Below, one piece after another: positions 49,449 through 57,901 of a stretch of DNA of 64,000 nt. Position 1 is the stretch's first letter. The number at the start of each line of letters is the position of its first letter. This stretch comes from Litorivicinus sp. (GTDB lineage Bacteria > Pseudomonadota > Gammaproteobacteria > Pseudomonadales > Litorivicinaceae), in contig JAOLBK010000001.1 of assembly GCA_028339155.1 (NCBI GenBank), positions 124,001-188,000 of the forward strand. The letters are read 5' to 3'. Below the pieces are notes generated by a model that was not told where the DNA came from, did not search any database, and was given only the letters and a program-made list of their open reading frames with translations. The position numbers and the translations under genes are program-made.

Positions 49449-51591
49449 TTGGAATCAACTGAAAGGCTTTTGGTGTCTCTTCAGTAGGCCAAACGGACTG
49501 GGTGATATTCCCGGTTTGACTAATATCTAATTTGCCCAAGCGCCGCTTAATAGTGGAGTCATCCCTAAGCGTTAAGTAGCCGGTTTCACCTTGGAATGAC
49601 GTGTCGAATCCAAAACCAAGACGAAAAGCCATTTTCATGGCATCGCTCCCGATCGCTGTTAGGGTGCCAAATCCCTCTAGAGTCAGCGGACGGTTCTTTA
49701 GAGAATCTTTGGCTGCCGATCCCAGCTCCCAGGGGGTTGCCAAAATTGTTGTTTGGTGGAAGTCCTCAATAAATTTTGCGAGGTCCGATCTGTACGCTCC
49801 AATCAGAATTAGGGGAGTCTGCCCTAAGTAATAAAAGTCAAATAGTGGCCGCAGTTGCTGTGCGGCTCTAGGGTTGGTTTGTACAATGACTGCTGTCAAA
49901 TCCTGACGGATTCGCGGCGTATGTTCTAGCTTTAATTTGAGTAAGCGGCTCAATGCTGTTTTTCTGTTCTTGCTATCTGTGACACCCAGCGATGTAGCGA
50001 TGGTGTCACCCGGTTTTTTCTGGTCGAGTGCAGACTGACCTGCACTCGATCCATTCTCGTCATTTAACAACTTTTTGATTGCATCGGAGGCCCGCAATCC
50101 TAAGGGTGAGTTGCTGTATAAGCTGAGGATTCTTGGTTCGCTAGTAGTGTCACTAGCATATGCCACCGCAGACTCTGCATCGTCCTCAATAGAAAGGCTG
50201 AGACTATATATGGGTGCTTTATTAACCGAACGGTACTTGTTTATGTTGAATCGATTCAAGGCTAACACTGGAATAATCGGGTTCATGGAGAGGATTCGGT
50301 CTATCTGATTGCGTTGAAGTGGGCCTATGATAAATTCAGTGGTTTCCCCCTGAGTTAATCGTTTAAGCTCACCATCACTAACGGTCATCGAATCCCTAAT
50401 GCTAATGGCCATATCTGAGGATTTAATTGATTTGCTGTATGCAAATAAAATCCCATCACGGATGGCACGGCCAGCAGTACTCAGGTCTCCACTCAAGGGC
50501 AATAAGACAGTGACGTGGAAGACCTTTGGCATCTCTTGGCTTTTCAAAAAGGAGAATCGAGATATTTCCGCGTCCAGGAGCGGATGAGTCTGGAATTTCC
50601 TTAACCAGCGGATTGTGGCTTCGTGGTCATTTGTTACAGATAGGGTTTGAGCAGCGGCTAATCCAGCGAGTATGTCGGCACCCCGGGTCAGATCATCTCT
50701 AATTAGTGAGGGCAATTGATTTATTTTGAAAAGGATTCGTTCGATTTCAGTGCTCCGCACGGGATTCTCTAAGTATTGAACGCGATCGGCATCTATCCGG
50801 AGTGCTGCCATTGAAAAGTTTAGTCGTCTGAATGCGGCTGACTTAATTTCTAGTATTTGAGATCTTTCTGCTTGTTCGAGGCCATCTAAATTTATGGCGT
50901 TTAGTATGTTTATTGCTGTTTCAGGTTCGCCTCGGGACATGTTGAGTCGCGCCAACTCAATCGGAGCGGTAATTTCGGGAGTTTCATCCATGGGAGAGAT
51001 CGATATTGGATTGATCGCGGTTACGTTAGGGGAATTAAAAATGGGGTTTGGTTCTTTTTGGCTGGTCTCGGATTGGGCTATTCCGGTCTGATTTATAGGT
51101 ATTGGAGTTGCGTCAATGCGGTTAATAACTGTGGTCTTTATGGGCGTCGATTGGGGAGCCAAATTAGTCCCGACTTTTTTGCCGTTTTGCAATTCGGTAC
51201 GGGCGATCTCGCGTCCTTTATTGAGCCAATCCGATAATACGGGCTTTCTATTGAATTCGTTTTCGCTGTCTTTTCCGGTGCTGAGTAGGCTCTTTGCCAC
51301 CACAGTTGAATCAACATCTTGCGATGGTTTAGGCTCATTTGTCACGGCCAGGGGAAGGGGCGCGTTTTGCTCGACATTATCTGTGAGCGAGGCTTCGGGT
51401 GATTGAAGGATTTGCGGTATTGGAAGTGAAGCACTTTGCCTTTCCGCTATCTCGGCCATTGCAGGGCTATGAACTTGCTGTTGTGGACAACCAGTCAGCA
51501 GCAAAGGACTTGCGATTAGGCCTATTAGTAATGCCGATTTTCGGGCAGGCTTCAACCTTAGTAACAATTTGGACTCACCTAAGTGTTTCAA
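49438..51591 (-). CDS. lpoA: Penicillin-binding protein activator LpoA
   Basis: LpoA is the outer membrane lipoprotein that activates the peptidoglycan synthase PBP1A. The 717-residue protein has a signal peptide with lipobox LLLTGC (Cys35 from the ATG). Next come a polar linker of about 150 residues (about 40-205), a helical TPR-like region (about 205-350), and a periplasmic-binding-protein-like domain from VFHVTVLLPLSGDLSTAGRAI to the end. A TTG at 51567 with AGGTGAG upstream would give a shorter signal peptide and is a serious alternative start. From the ATG the gene overlaps rsmI head to head by 9 bases. Confidence 0.93.
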   Translation of the reverse strand: MKHLGESKLLLRLKPARKSALLIGLIASPLLLTGCPQQQVHSPAMAEIAERQSASLPIPQILQSPEASLTDNVEQNAPLPLAVTNEPKPSQDVDSTVVAKSLLSTGKDSENEFNRKPVLSDWLNKGREIARTELQNGKKVGTNLAPQSTPIKTTVINRIDATPIPINQTGIAQSETSQKEPNPIFNSPNVTAINPISISPMDETPEITAPIELARLNMSRGEPETAINILNAINLDGLEQAERSQILEIKSAAFRRLNFSMAALRIDADRVQYLENPVRSTEIERILFKINQLPSLIRDDLTRGADILAGLAAAQTLSVTNDHEATIRWLRKFQTHPLLDAEISRFSFLKSQEMPKVFHVTVLLPLSGDLSTAGRAIRDGILFAYSKSIKSSDMAISIRDSMTVSDGELKRLTQGETTEFIIGPLQRNQIDRILSMNPIIPVLALNRFNINKYRSVNKAPIYSLSLSIEDDAESAVAYASDTTSEPRILSLYSNSPLGLRASDAIKKLLNDENGSSAGQSALDQKKPGDTIATSLGVTDSKNRKTALSRLLKLKLEHTPRIRQDLTAVIVQTNPRAAQQLRPLFDFYYLGQTPLILIGAYRSDLAKFIEDFHQTTILATPWELGSAAKDSLKNRPLTLEGFGTLTAIGSDAMKMAFRLGFGFDTSFQGETGYLTLRDDSTIKRRLGKLDISQTGNITQSVWPTEETPKAFQLIPNAR

Positions 51592-52437
51592 TCTAAATCA
51601 TCTTCTACTCTACCACCTGCACTCTATGTTGTGGCAACGCCGATTGGCAATTTCAATGATCTATCAGCTCGGGCGATCGAGATTCTGAAAACTGTGTCAT
51701 TGATTCTAGCTGAAGATACAAGGGTGACTGGGCAGCTATTAAAGGCTGTTGGAGTCAAAACAAGAACTATTTCCTTTAACGCTTATTCAGAGGCTGGGAA
51801 GATTCCTAGGGTGATTGATTGGTTGAGGACTGGCGAATCCGCTGCTCTTGTATCCGATGCTGGAACGCCAGCGATTAGCGATCCAGGGCGGCTATTAATT
51901 GAGAGGCTTCATGAGGCTGATCTGCCTGTGATAGCAATCCCTGGGCCGTCGGCATTGGCAGCTGCTCTCTCCATTAGCGGGTTGCCCTCAAATTCTTGCC
52001 ATTTTATTGGGTTTCTCCCAGCCAAAGGCGGAGCTCGTCAGAAAGCGTTGGATGTTGGGCTTGGTTGGCCTGGTACTTTAGTGCTTTATGAGGCACCTCA
52101 CCGAATCACTGATCTTGCGGGCCGCCTTGATCAATCAGCGGTCGGTCGTAAGGTTGTATTTGCACGTGAACTTACTAAAACCCACGAGCAATTGGTTCGT
52201 GTCGATGCAGGGGAATGTGCTGACTGGTTTTTAAATAATCCTGACCGGATTCGTGGTGAATTTGTTGTGTTGGTGGGCCCTAATGATTCGGGTGAAAGTA
52301 GTTATGAATTAAATGCGGCAAAGTTATTAGCGGTTTTAGCTCGTGAATTATCCCCATCTAAGGCGGCCTCGGTCTGCGCCGAATTAACTGGTATCCCTAG
52401 GCGTGAGCTTTATCAAAAATTGACGAATCCGACCTAA
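51583..52437 (+). CDS. rsmI: 16S rRNA (cytidine(1402)-2'-O)-methyltransferase
   Basis: RsmI methylates the ribose of C1402 in the 30S P site. The 284-residue protein has the tetrapyrrole-methylase fold with LYVVATPIGNFNDLSARA near the start, the AEDTRVTGQLL segment, LVSDAGTPAISDPG and PGPSALAAALSISGLPSN. The start is GTG at 51583 with no clear ribosome binding site; no other start upstream of the ATPIGN motif fits. It is divergent from lpoA, and rnpB follows 18 bases after its stop. Confidence 0.96.
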   Translation: MFQSKSSSTLPPALYVVATPIGNFNDLSARAIEILKTVSLILAEDTRVTGQLLKAVGVKTRTISFNAYSEAGKIPRVIDWLRTGESAALVSDAGTPAISDPGRLLIERLHEADLPVIAIPGPSALAAALSISGLPSNSCHFIGFLPAKGGARQKALDVGLGWPGTLVLYEAPHRITDLAGRLDQSAVGRKVVFARELTKTHEQLVRVDAGECADWFLNNPDRIRGEFVVLVGPNDSGESSYELNAAKLLAVLARELSPSKAASVCAELTGIPRRELYQKLTNPT

Positions 52438-52448
52438 GGGTAGAGACT
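52420..52448 (+). promoter_or_regulatory. Candidate rnpB promoter inside the rsmI end
   Basis: TTGACG at 52420-52425 lies within the last codons of rsmI, with a weak -10 (GAGACT, 52443-52448) 17 bases downstream, placing the start near the predicted RNA 5' end at about 52455. The -10 match is poor. Confidence 0.35.
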
Positions 52449-52454
52449 ATCTTT

Positions 52455-52795
52455 AGGAGTTAGCTAGGCAATCGCTGCTGTGCAAGCAGGAGAGGAAAGT
52501 CCGGGCTCCTCGGGGCAAGGTGCCAGGTAATTCCTGGGGGGCGCGAGCCTACGGAAAGTGCAGCAGAGAGTAGACCGCCGGCCTAGCCGGTAAGGGTGAA
52601 AGGGTGTGGTAAGAGCGCACCGCGTTCGTGGTAACACGTAACGGCAAGGCAAACCCCACCTGGAGCAAGACCAAATAGGAATCCGCAATGCGTGCCTCGC
52701 GCTGGATTCGGGTAGGTCGCTTGAAAACTGCGGTGACGCAGTTTCTAGATGAATGATTGTCTAAGACAGAACCCGGCTTATCGGCTAACTCCCCC
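52455..52795 (+). ncRNA. rnpB: RNase P RNA (type A)
   Basis: This is the catalytic RNA of RNase P, which makes tRNA 5' ends. P1 is GGAGTTAGC (52456-52464) pairing with GCTAACTCC (52784-52792). P2 is GGCAATC pairing with GATTGTC. Conserved blocks include GAGGAAAGTCCGGGCTCC, CAGAGAGTAGACCGCCG, GGTAAGGGTGAAAGGGTG, the AGCAAGACCAAATAGG stretch and AGATGAATGATTGTC with ACAGAACCCGGCTTATC near the end. P3 is a simple hairpin (CTGCT/AGCAG) and P12 is CCGGC/GCCGG, so the RNA is shorter than the E. coli one. A T-rich run follows P1. Confidence 0.97.
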
Positions 52796-52825
52796 TTTTT
52801 CCGCTATTCTTCCTCATCTTTTTGT

Positions 52826-52845
52826 GCCCAAGCGGGGCTATTTTT
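52826..52845 (+). terminator. Possible second terminator after rnpB
   Basis: A short GCCC / GGGC stem with a five-base loop is followed by TATTTTT. It is weak, but it lies between rnpB and the mraZ promoter, where a stop is expected. The T run right after rnpB P1 (52796-52800) may already serve. Confidence 0.4.
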
Positions 52846-52944
52846 CGCTATCTAATAAAATTAGTTTTCTTAATTAAAACAATAATTTAAAAACCTCTCT
52901 AAACAGTTATTGTGAGACTGTTCATCTGATCACGGCTCTCTGAT

Positions 52945-52973
52945 TTGACTGTTAATTGGTGGGTAAATAGAGT
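52945..52973 (+). promoter_or_regulatory. Promoter of mraZ and the dcw cluster
   Basis: TTGACT at 52945-52950 and TAGAGT at 52968-52973 are separated by exactly 17 bases. AT-rich sequence upstream (52850-52890) could act as an UP element. The predicted start near 52980 coincides with the first of the three downstream MraZ-type repeats. Confidence 0.65.
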
Positions 52974-52979
52974 CTACTT

Positions 52980-53004
52980 GTGGGAAAAAGTGGAATCTTG
53001 TGGA
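52980..53004 (+). promoter_or_regulatory. MraZ operator: GTGGR repeats at 10-bp spacing
   Basis: GTGGG at 52980, GTGGA at 52990 and GTGGA at 53000 recur at exactly 10 bp, one helical turn. This matches the known MraZ box pattern of TGGG-type direct repeats 10 bp apart. A further GTGGG at 52959, in the promoter spacer, is 21 bp upstream. The array overlaps the predicted mraZ transcription start, so autorepression by MraZ is likely. Confidence 0.75.
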
Positions 53005-53046
53005 GATTTTATAGAATCCCGGCTGCATTAACCCAGGGAGAAGGTA

Positions 53047-53502
53047 TTGTTTCGCGGGATCAACCCGATCAATTTGGATACAAAAGGGCGTTTGGCTTTG
53101 CCTGCCAAATATCGTGATCGCCTCGCTGATCGTTGTGATGGCCCGATGATTCTCACAGTGCATCCATTTGATCGCTGTTTACTTTTATACCCAATGGTGG
53201 ACTGGAGGCTTATAGAGGCTCAGGTCAACGCTCTACCGAACTCAACTAGTCGTCAAGCGCGGCGGTTGCAGCATCTAATGGTTGGGTATGCGACAGAGCT
53301 GGATTTGGATTCCGCCAACCGTCTTCTTATACCGTCTATGCATAGAGAGCATGCCGAATTTGAAAAGCGTTTGATCATGGTGGGTCAGGGGCAAAAATTC
53401 GAGATTTGGAGTGAGGCGCGATGGACTTCAATGACAGAGGCTTATCTTGATGAGCCCATCGGAGAAGATGCGTCTGTCGAACTTATTAATTTATCGTTGT
53501 AG
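53047..53502 (+). CDS. mraZ: Transcriptional regulator MraZ
   Basis: MraZ is a ring-forming DNA-binding protein with two SpoVT/AbrB-like domains that represses the dcw promoter. The 151-residue product has FRGINPINLDTKGRLALP in the first repeat and ATELDLDSANRLLIP in the second, each with the conserved D-x-x-x/N-R-L pattern. The start is TTG, with GGGAG 7 bases upstream. The weak start codon could keep MraZ low. Confidence 0.97.
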   Translation: MFRGINPINLDTKGRLALPAKYRDRLADRCDGPMILTVHPFDRCLLLYPMVDWRLIEAQVNALPNSTSRQARRLQHLMVGYATELDLDSANRLLIPSMHREHAEFEKRLIMVGQGQKFEIWSEARWTSMTEAYLDEPIGEDASVELINLSL

Positions 53503-53515
53503 AGGGGGCGTCTCA

Positions 53516-54442
53516 ATGGATCATTTGCCGGTGCTCTACAGGGAAGCTTTGGAAGCTTTATGCATTAAAAAGGATGGAGTCTATCTTGACTGTACCTATG
53601 GGAGAGGCGGACATGCTTCTGGAATTTTAGAGCTTCTTGGTCCGCATGGTAAACTGATCGCTTTTGATCGCGACCCTACTGCGGTCTTGGCTGCTGCTGA
53701 GCTTGCTACTCAAGATTCTAGATTTCGGATCGTGCATACAGCTTTTTCCCATTTAAAGATTGTGCTTGATGAGCTGAAAATTGAGCGTGTCTCCGGTGTC
53801 TTGATGGATTTAGGCGTGTCGTCCCCGCAATTGGATGATGCTGCGCGGGGCTTTAGTTTTCAGTCAGATGGCCCGCTTGATATGCGGATGGACCCAACTT
53901 CAGGCCTCTCGGCTTGCCATTGGTTGGCAAAGGCGAATGCTGATGAAATAGCGCATGTGCTGTGGGCCTTTGGTGAAGAGCGCTTTTCTCGTCGTATCGC
54001 GCGTGCGATTGTTGAGGCACGTGGCGAAGCGCCTTTGGAAACTACAGCACAGCTTGCTCGTCTCGTCAGTGCTGCTCAGCCGAAAAAGGATTATCACAAA
54101 CATCCTGCAACTCGCACTTTCCAGGCAATTCGATTATTCATTAATGGAGAGCTCTCTGAGGTTGAGAAAGGAATTCAGGCCGCAGTTGAGCGCACAGAGG
54201 CAGGTGGCCGGTTGGTTGTGATCTCCTTTCATTCACTAGAAGATCGCTTGGTAAAACATGCTTTTCGTGATGCATCTCGTCCGCCAAAGGGAGATCCAAG
54301 GATGCCATTACCAGAATCGGTTGAAAAACCCCGATTATCCATAATAAGCAAGGCAGTTAAGCCTTCTGCGTTCGAGTTGAACAAGAATCCAAGAGCTCGT
54401 AGCGCAGTGTTGCGAGTTGCTGAGCGGACGCTAGCCGCATGA
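53516..54442 (+). CDS. rsmH: 16S rRNA (cytosine(1402)-N4)-methyltransferase
   Basis: RsmH (MraW) methylates N4 of C1402, the same nucleotide that rsmI in this window modifies on the ribose. From ATG 53516 (AGAGGGGG upstream) it has 308 residues: PVLYREALEAL, the SAM motif YLDCTYGRGGHASGIL, the FDRDPTAV strand and the late ISFHSLEDRLVK and KNPRARSAVLRVAE blocks. A longer frame from 53447 overlaps mraZ and is unlikely. It overlaps ftsL by 4 bases. Confidence 0.98.
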   Translation: MDHLPVLYREALEALCIKKDGVYLDCTYGRGGHASGILELLGPHGKLIAFDRDPTAVLAAAELATQDSRFRIVHTAFSHLKIVLDELKIERVSGVLMDLGVSSPQLDDAARGFSFQSDGPLDMRMDPTSGLSACHWLAKANADEIAHVLWAFGEERFSRRIARAIVEARGEAPLETTAQLARLVSAAQPKKDYHKHPATRTFQAIRLFINGELSEVEKGIQAAVERTEAGGRLVVISFHSLEDRLVKHAFRDASRPPKGDPRMPLPESVEKPRLSIISKAVKPSAFELNKNPRARSAVLRVAERTLAA

Positions 54443-54726
54443 TGAATTATTTTTATCACCCGAGATTTTGGCTTGGTACTACTTTAATCGTAGCTTTAAT
54501 CATAACCTCAATTTCTGTCGTGGAGACCGCTTATACAACACGGAAGTTGTATTCGGCTTTGCAAGAGATTCTTGCCGAGAGGAGTCGACTTACGGCCGAA
54601 TGGAGTCGGTTATTACTTGAGCGTGGCGCTGTGTCCTCGGATCTGAGGATCGATCGTCTGGCAAAAAGCAGCCTGTTTATGAGGGCTCCAGATTTGAGCC
54701 ATATTCGTTTGATGGAGCGCGATTGA
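54439..54726 (+). CDS. ftsL: Cell division protein FtsL
   Basis: FtsL is a bitopic division protein of the FtsQLB complex. The 95-residue product has a membrane helix at about residues 11-31 and a periplasmic coiled coil (LQEILAERSRLTAEWSRLLLE). Sequence similarity is low across FtsL proteins, so the call rests on size, topology and position between rsmH and ftsI. A second ATG one codon on is possible. Confidence 0.93.
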   Translation: MMNYFYHPRFWLGTTLIVALIITSISVVETAYTTRKLYSALQEILAERSRLTAEWSRLLLERGAVSSDLRIDRLAKSSLFMRAPDLSHIRLMERD

Positions 54727-56426
54727 TGAGATCGAAAGTCCGCAAGCCATCAAAAAGTTGGCGTCTATGGCTCGTCGGCTCTGTCATTGGGAGCTGCGCA
54801 CTAATAATTTGCACTCGTTTGGTCTGGCTGCATGTATTCGAAAATCAACACTTGCAGGGTATAGGCGACGAACTTACGAATCGCCACCAAGACATTCCTG
54901 CTTATCGAGGCATGATTACAGATCGATTTGGTGAGCCTCTGGCGGTTTCAACACCTGTTTTTAGAATTGGAGTGCGTCCTGCTGAGCTCATTGGCACGCC
55001 TTGGGCGAAAAAATTGGCTCCTTTCTTGGATCGGTCACCTGAACAACTAGAGCAGAGGGTCGCTCAGAGCTTGCTGCCTTATCTTTTTTTGTCTCGAAAT
55101 GTCACGCCGGAGGGTTCTGCAAAAATAGAGGCCCTAAAATTGAAGGGGGTTAAGGTCGAGCAACAATTTCGCCGTTTTTACCCTGCGGGTGAGGTTGCGT
55201 CGCATCTTTTGGGTTTCACTGATATTGATGATGAAGCTCAGGAGGGTCTGGAGCTCTCTTTTGATCACTGGCTATCTGGACAAGATGGAAGTCGCCATGT
55301 ATTGGCAAACCGACGGGCAAATGTAGTCCGATATATTAGTGCTGGAGAAGAGGTTGAGCATGGTAAAGACTTGAGGCTATCGATTGACCTTCGTCTTCAA
55401 TATTTAACTTATCGAGCGCTAAAAGGAGCTGTGGATCGTTCGAAAGCAGTTGGGGGAAGTGCGGTATTAGTGGATGCATGGTCTGGTGAAATTTTAGCCC
55501 TAGCCGCGCAGCCCGCATTTAATCCAAACAATATATCGTCCCGGACACCCGATCGAGTTCGCAATCGAACTGTGAGCGATATGCATGAGCCCGGCTCTTC
55601 AATCAAACCATTTACGATTGCAACCGCGATTGATCTCGGTTTGATTCAATCGGACACTCAAATTGAGACCACGCCGGGCCAGTTTCGAGTCCAAGGCAAC
55701 GTGATTAGTGACTTCAAAAACTATGGGCTGATTGATGTATCGAGGGTGCTATCTAAATCATCTAACGTCGGTGTAGCGAAGATCGGCTTGATGATGGAGC
55801 CTTCGGCTCTTCGTGATCGACTTGCGCTGTTGGGATTCGGTCAGTCTACTGGAATCGGATTCCCGGGTGAGGCAGAAGGCTCTTTGCCAAGTTTTGCGGC
55901 ATGGGGGGACATGGATCGTGCGGCCCTGTCATTTGGATATGGGCTAAATGCCACGACAATTCAGTTGGCCCAAGCATACAGCGTCTTTGCTAATGCCGGA
56001 GTTCTAAAGGGTCTCACGTTACTCTCAGGGGGCGCCACCCCAAAGCCTTTGGCAGTTTTTAAGGCTGGAACAATTGAGCAGGTGTTGCCAATGCTAGAGG
56101 CCGTAACTCAGGTGGGCGGAACAGCAACGCAGGCTCAAGTGCCGATGTACAGGGTGGGCGGAAAAACTGGCACTACCCAGAAGTTATCTGCTGGCGGATC
56201 TTATGCAAGTCGCCAGTATGTGGCTAGTTTTGTAGGGATTGCTCCTTTGTCAAATCCGCGATTTGTGATGGCTATTTCTGTCGATGATCCCAGATCTCAG
56301 CGCTATTTTGGAGGGCAAGTCGCGGCCCCCGTTTTTGCAGATGTGATGGATGATGTGATGAGAATTTATGACATTGAACCAGACAGTCCAAAAACACGCA
56401 TTCTGGCTGGAAGGATCGCACAGTGA
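54726..56426 (+). CDS. ftsI: Septal peptidoglycan transpeptidase FtsI (PBP3)
   Basis: FtsI cross-links septal peptidoglycan and partners with FtsW. From ATG 54726 (overlapping the ftsL stop as TGATG) it has 566 residues: a membrane helix (about 15-35), the class B PBP dimerisation domain (about 50-210) and the transpeptidase domain. The domain carries SSIK (291-294, nucleophile Ser291), an SSN motif near 340 and KTG at 480-482. All three catalytic motifs are intact. Confidence 0.98.
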   Translation: MRSKVRKPSKSWRLWLVGSVIGSCALIICTRLVWLHVFENQHLQGIGDELTNRHQDIPAYRGMITDRFGEPLAVSTPVFRIGVRPAELIGTPWAKKLAPFLDRSPEQLEQRVAQSLLPYLFLSRNVTPEGSAKIEALKLKGVKVEQQFRRFYPAGEVASHLLGFTDIDDEAQEGLELSFDHWLSGQDGSRHVLANRRANVVRYISAGEEVEHGKDLRLSIDLRLQYLTYRALKGAVDRSKAVGGSAVLVDAWSGEILALAAQPAFNPNNISSRTPDRVRNRTVSDMHEPGSSIKPFTIATAIDLGLIQSDTQIETTPGQFRVQGNVISDFKNYGLIDVSRVLSKSSNVGVAKIGLMMEPSALRDRLALLGFGQSTGIGFPGEAEGSLPSFAAWGDMDRAALSFGYGLNATTIQLAQAYSVFANAGVLKGLTLLSGGATPKPLAVFKAGTIEQVLPMLEAVTQVGGTATQAQVPMYRVGGKTGTTQKLSAGGSYASRQYVASFVGIAPLSNPRFVMAISVDDPRSQRYFGGQVAAPVFADVMDDVMRIYDIEPDSPKTRILAGRIAQ

Positions 56427-57901
56427 ATCTTTTTGATTTATTAGGCGCCATTGGCGTATCCATAGAGACAGTCTCGCAAGTTAATGTGACGGGATTGGCG
56501 CTTGATTCACGTGAGGTTTCCGAAGGTGCAGTATTTTTTGCCATGGAGGGGATCAATTGTCACGGCATGGAATATGCGCAAGAAGCAGTGGAGAGGGGTG
56601 CGGCTGCTATCGTCTGTGACAGCTGGGATGGAGTTATTCCGTTTGTAGTGCCTGTTATCATCATCAAAAATCTTCGCCAGCGCCTCGGAACTATTGTGCA
56701 GTATTTCTTCGATTCCCCATGCCAGAACATGCAGATTATTGGCGTTACCGGCACTAACGGAAAAACAACAACAATACATCTAATAGATCAACTGGCTAAA
56801 TCTCTTGGAATAGCAACAGGTAAAATCGGGACGCTCGGAGTTTCGGTTGGGGTGGATAAGCTTTATCAATTTGATCGCACAACGCCGGACGTTATCACAC
56901 TAACTCATTGTTTAGCACAGCTTTGCGCAAGGAAGGTATCGCTCTGCGCGATGGAGGTGTCTTCACATGCGCTAGACCAGCATCGGGTAAGCGGCATTCC
57001 TTTTGATGTGGCTGTCCTCACGAATTTAACGAGAGATCATCTTGATTACCATGTTGACATGCTTACATACGGAAATGTTAAGCGACGCCTATTTACGGAC
57101 TATGGTGCAAAGATAGCGGTAATTTGTTCGGATGATCCATTTGGAGCGCGGTTGGCCGCCGAGCTTTGCGGGTTTGATTTGTGGACTTTTGGATTTGACC
57201 GCACTGCTAGGATTCGCATTACAACGATCGAGCCCATCAAAATTGGGTGTCACGTGGAATTGGTCTTTGATGGGCATCAAGTTGCGTTTCAGCTACCTTT
57301 ATTGGGGCAGTTCAATGTACTTAATACAATTTCTGCCATGGCAGCAGTCTACGCGGTAGCTCCGGGTAATTTAGAACGGTTGATTTCCGCGGCACATCAT
57401 CTAGAGCCAGCCGCTGGAAGAATGGAGTATTTTCAGAACCCTCAAATGCCAACGGTTGTAGTGGATTACGCTCACACGCCAGATGCACTGGAGCAGGCAT
57501 TAAATACTTGCCGGTGGCACTCAAAAGGCCTTGTCTGGGCGGTTTTTGGTTGTGGGGGCGATCGGGATAAAGGCAAACGCCCATTAATGGGTGAGATAGC
57601 TAGCCGTTTAGCGGATGAAGTGGTGCTTACTCTGGATAATCCGCGTTCTGAATCACCTGACGCTATTTTAAATAATATTGTTGATGGGATGGAGCGAGCG
57701 CCCAGGCTGATCAAGTTAGATCGAGCTGAGGCAGTTCGCTATGTAATAGCTAAAGCCGCACCCGAAGACTGGATTTTAATTGCCGGCAAAGGCCACGAGA
57801 CTACTCAGTTATTAGAGATGCGAACTATTGCTCACTCAGATAGAGCGATCGTAGCCAGCGCCTATGGATTGTCTGAGAAGGGTGAGCTACATGCTTCCTG
57901 A
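56423..57901 (+). CDS. murE: UDP-MurNAc-L-Ala-D-Glu:meso-diaminopimelate ligase
   Basis: MurE adds the third residue of the stem peptide. The 492-residue protein has the ATP loop GVTGTNGKTTT near residue 112 and the DNPRSE motif near 410 that selects meso-diaminopimelate, so the wall is of the DAP type. The last-domain motif GKGHETTQ is also present. The GTG start overlaps the ftsI stop (GTGA); murF begins 11 bases before its end. Confidence 0.98.
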   Translation: MNLFDLLGAIGVSIETVSQVNVTGLALDSREVSEGAVFFAMEGINCHGMEYAQEAVERGAAAIVCDSWDGVIPFVVPVIIIKNLRQRLGTIVQYFFDSPCQNMQIIGVTGTNGKTTTIHLIDQLAKSLGIATGKIGTLGVSVGVDKLYQFDRTTPDVITLTHCLAQLCARKVSLCAMEVSSHALDQHRVSGIPFDVAVLTNLTRDHLDYHVDMLTYGNVKRRLFTDYGAKIAVICSDDPFGARLAAELCGFDLWTFGFDRTARIRITTIEPIKIGCHVELVFDGHQVAFQLPLLGQFNVLNTISAMAAVYAVAPGNLERLISAAHHLEPAAGRMEYFQNPQMPTVVVDYAHTPDALEQALNTCRWHSKGLVWAVFGCGGDRDKGKRPLMGEIASRLADEVVLTLDNPRSESPDAILNNIVDGMERAPRLIKLDRAEAVRYVIAKAAPEDWILIAGKGHETTQLLEMRTIAHSDRAIVASAYGLSEKGELHAS

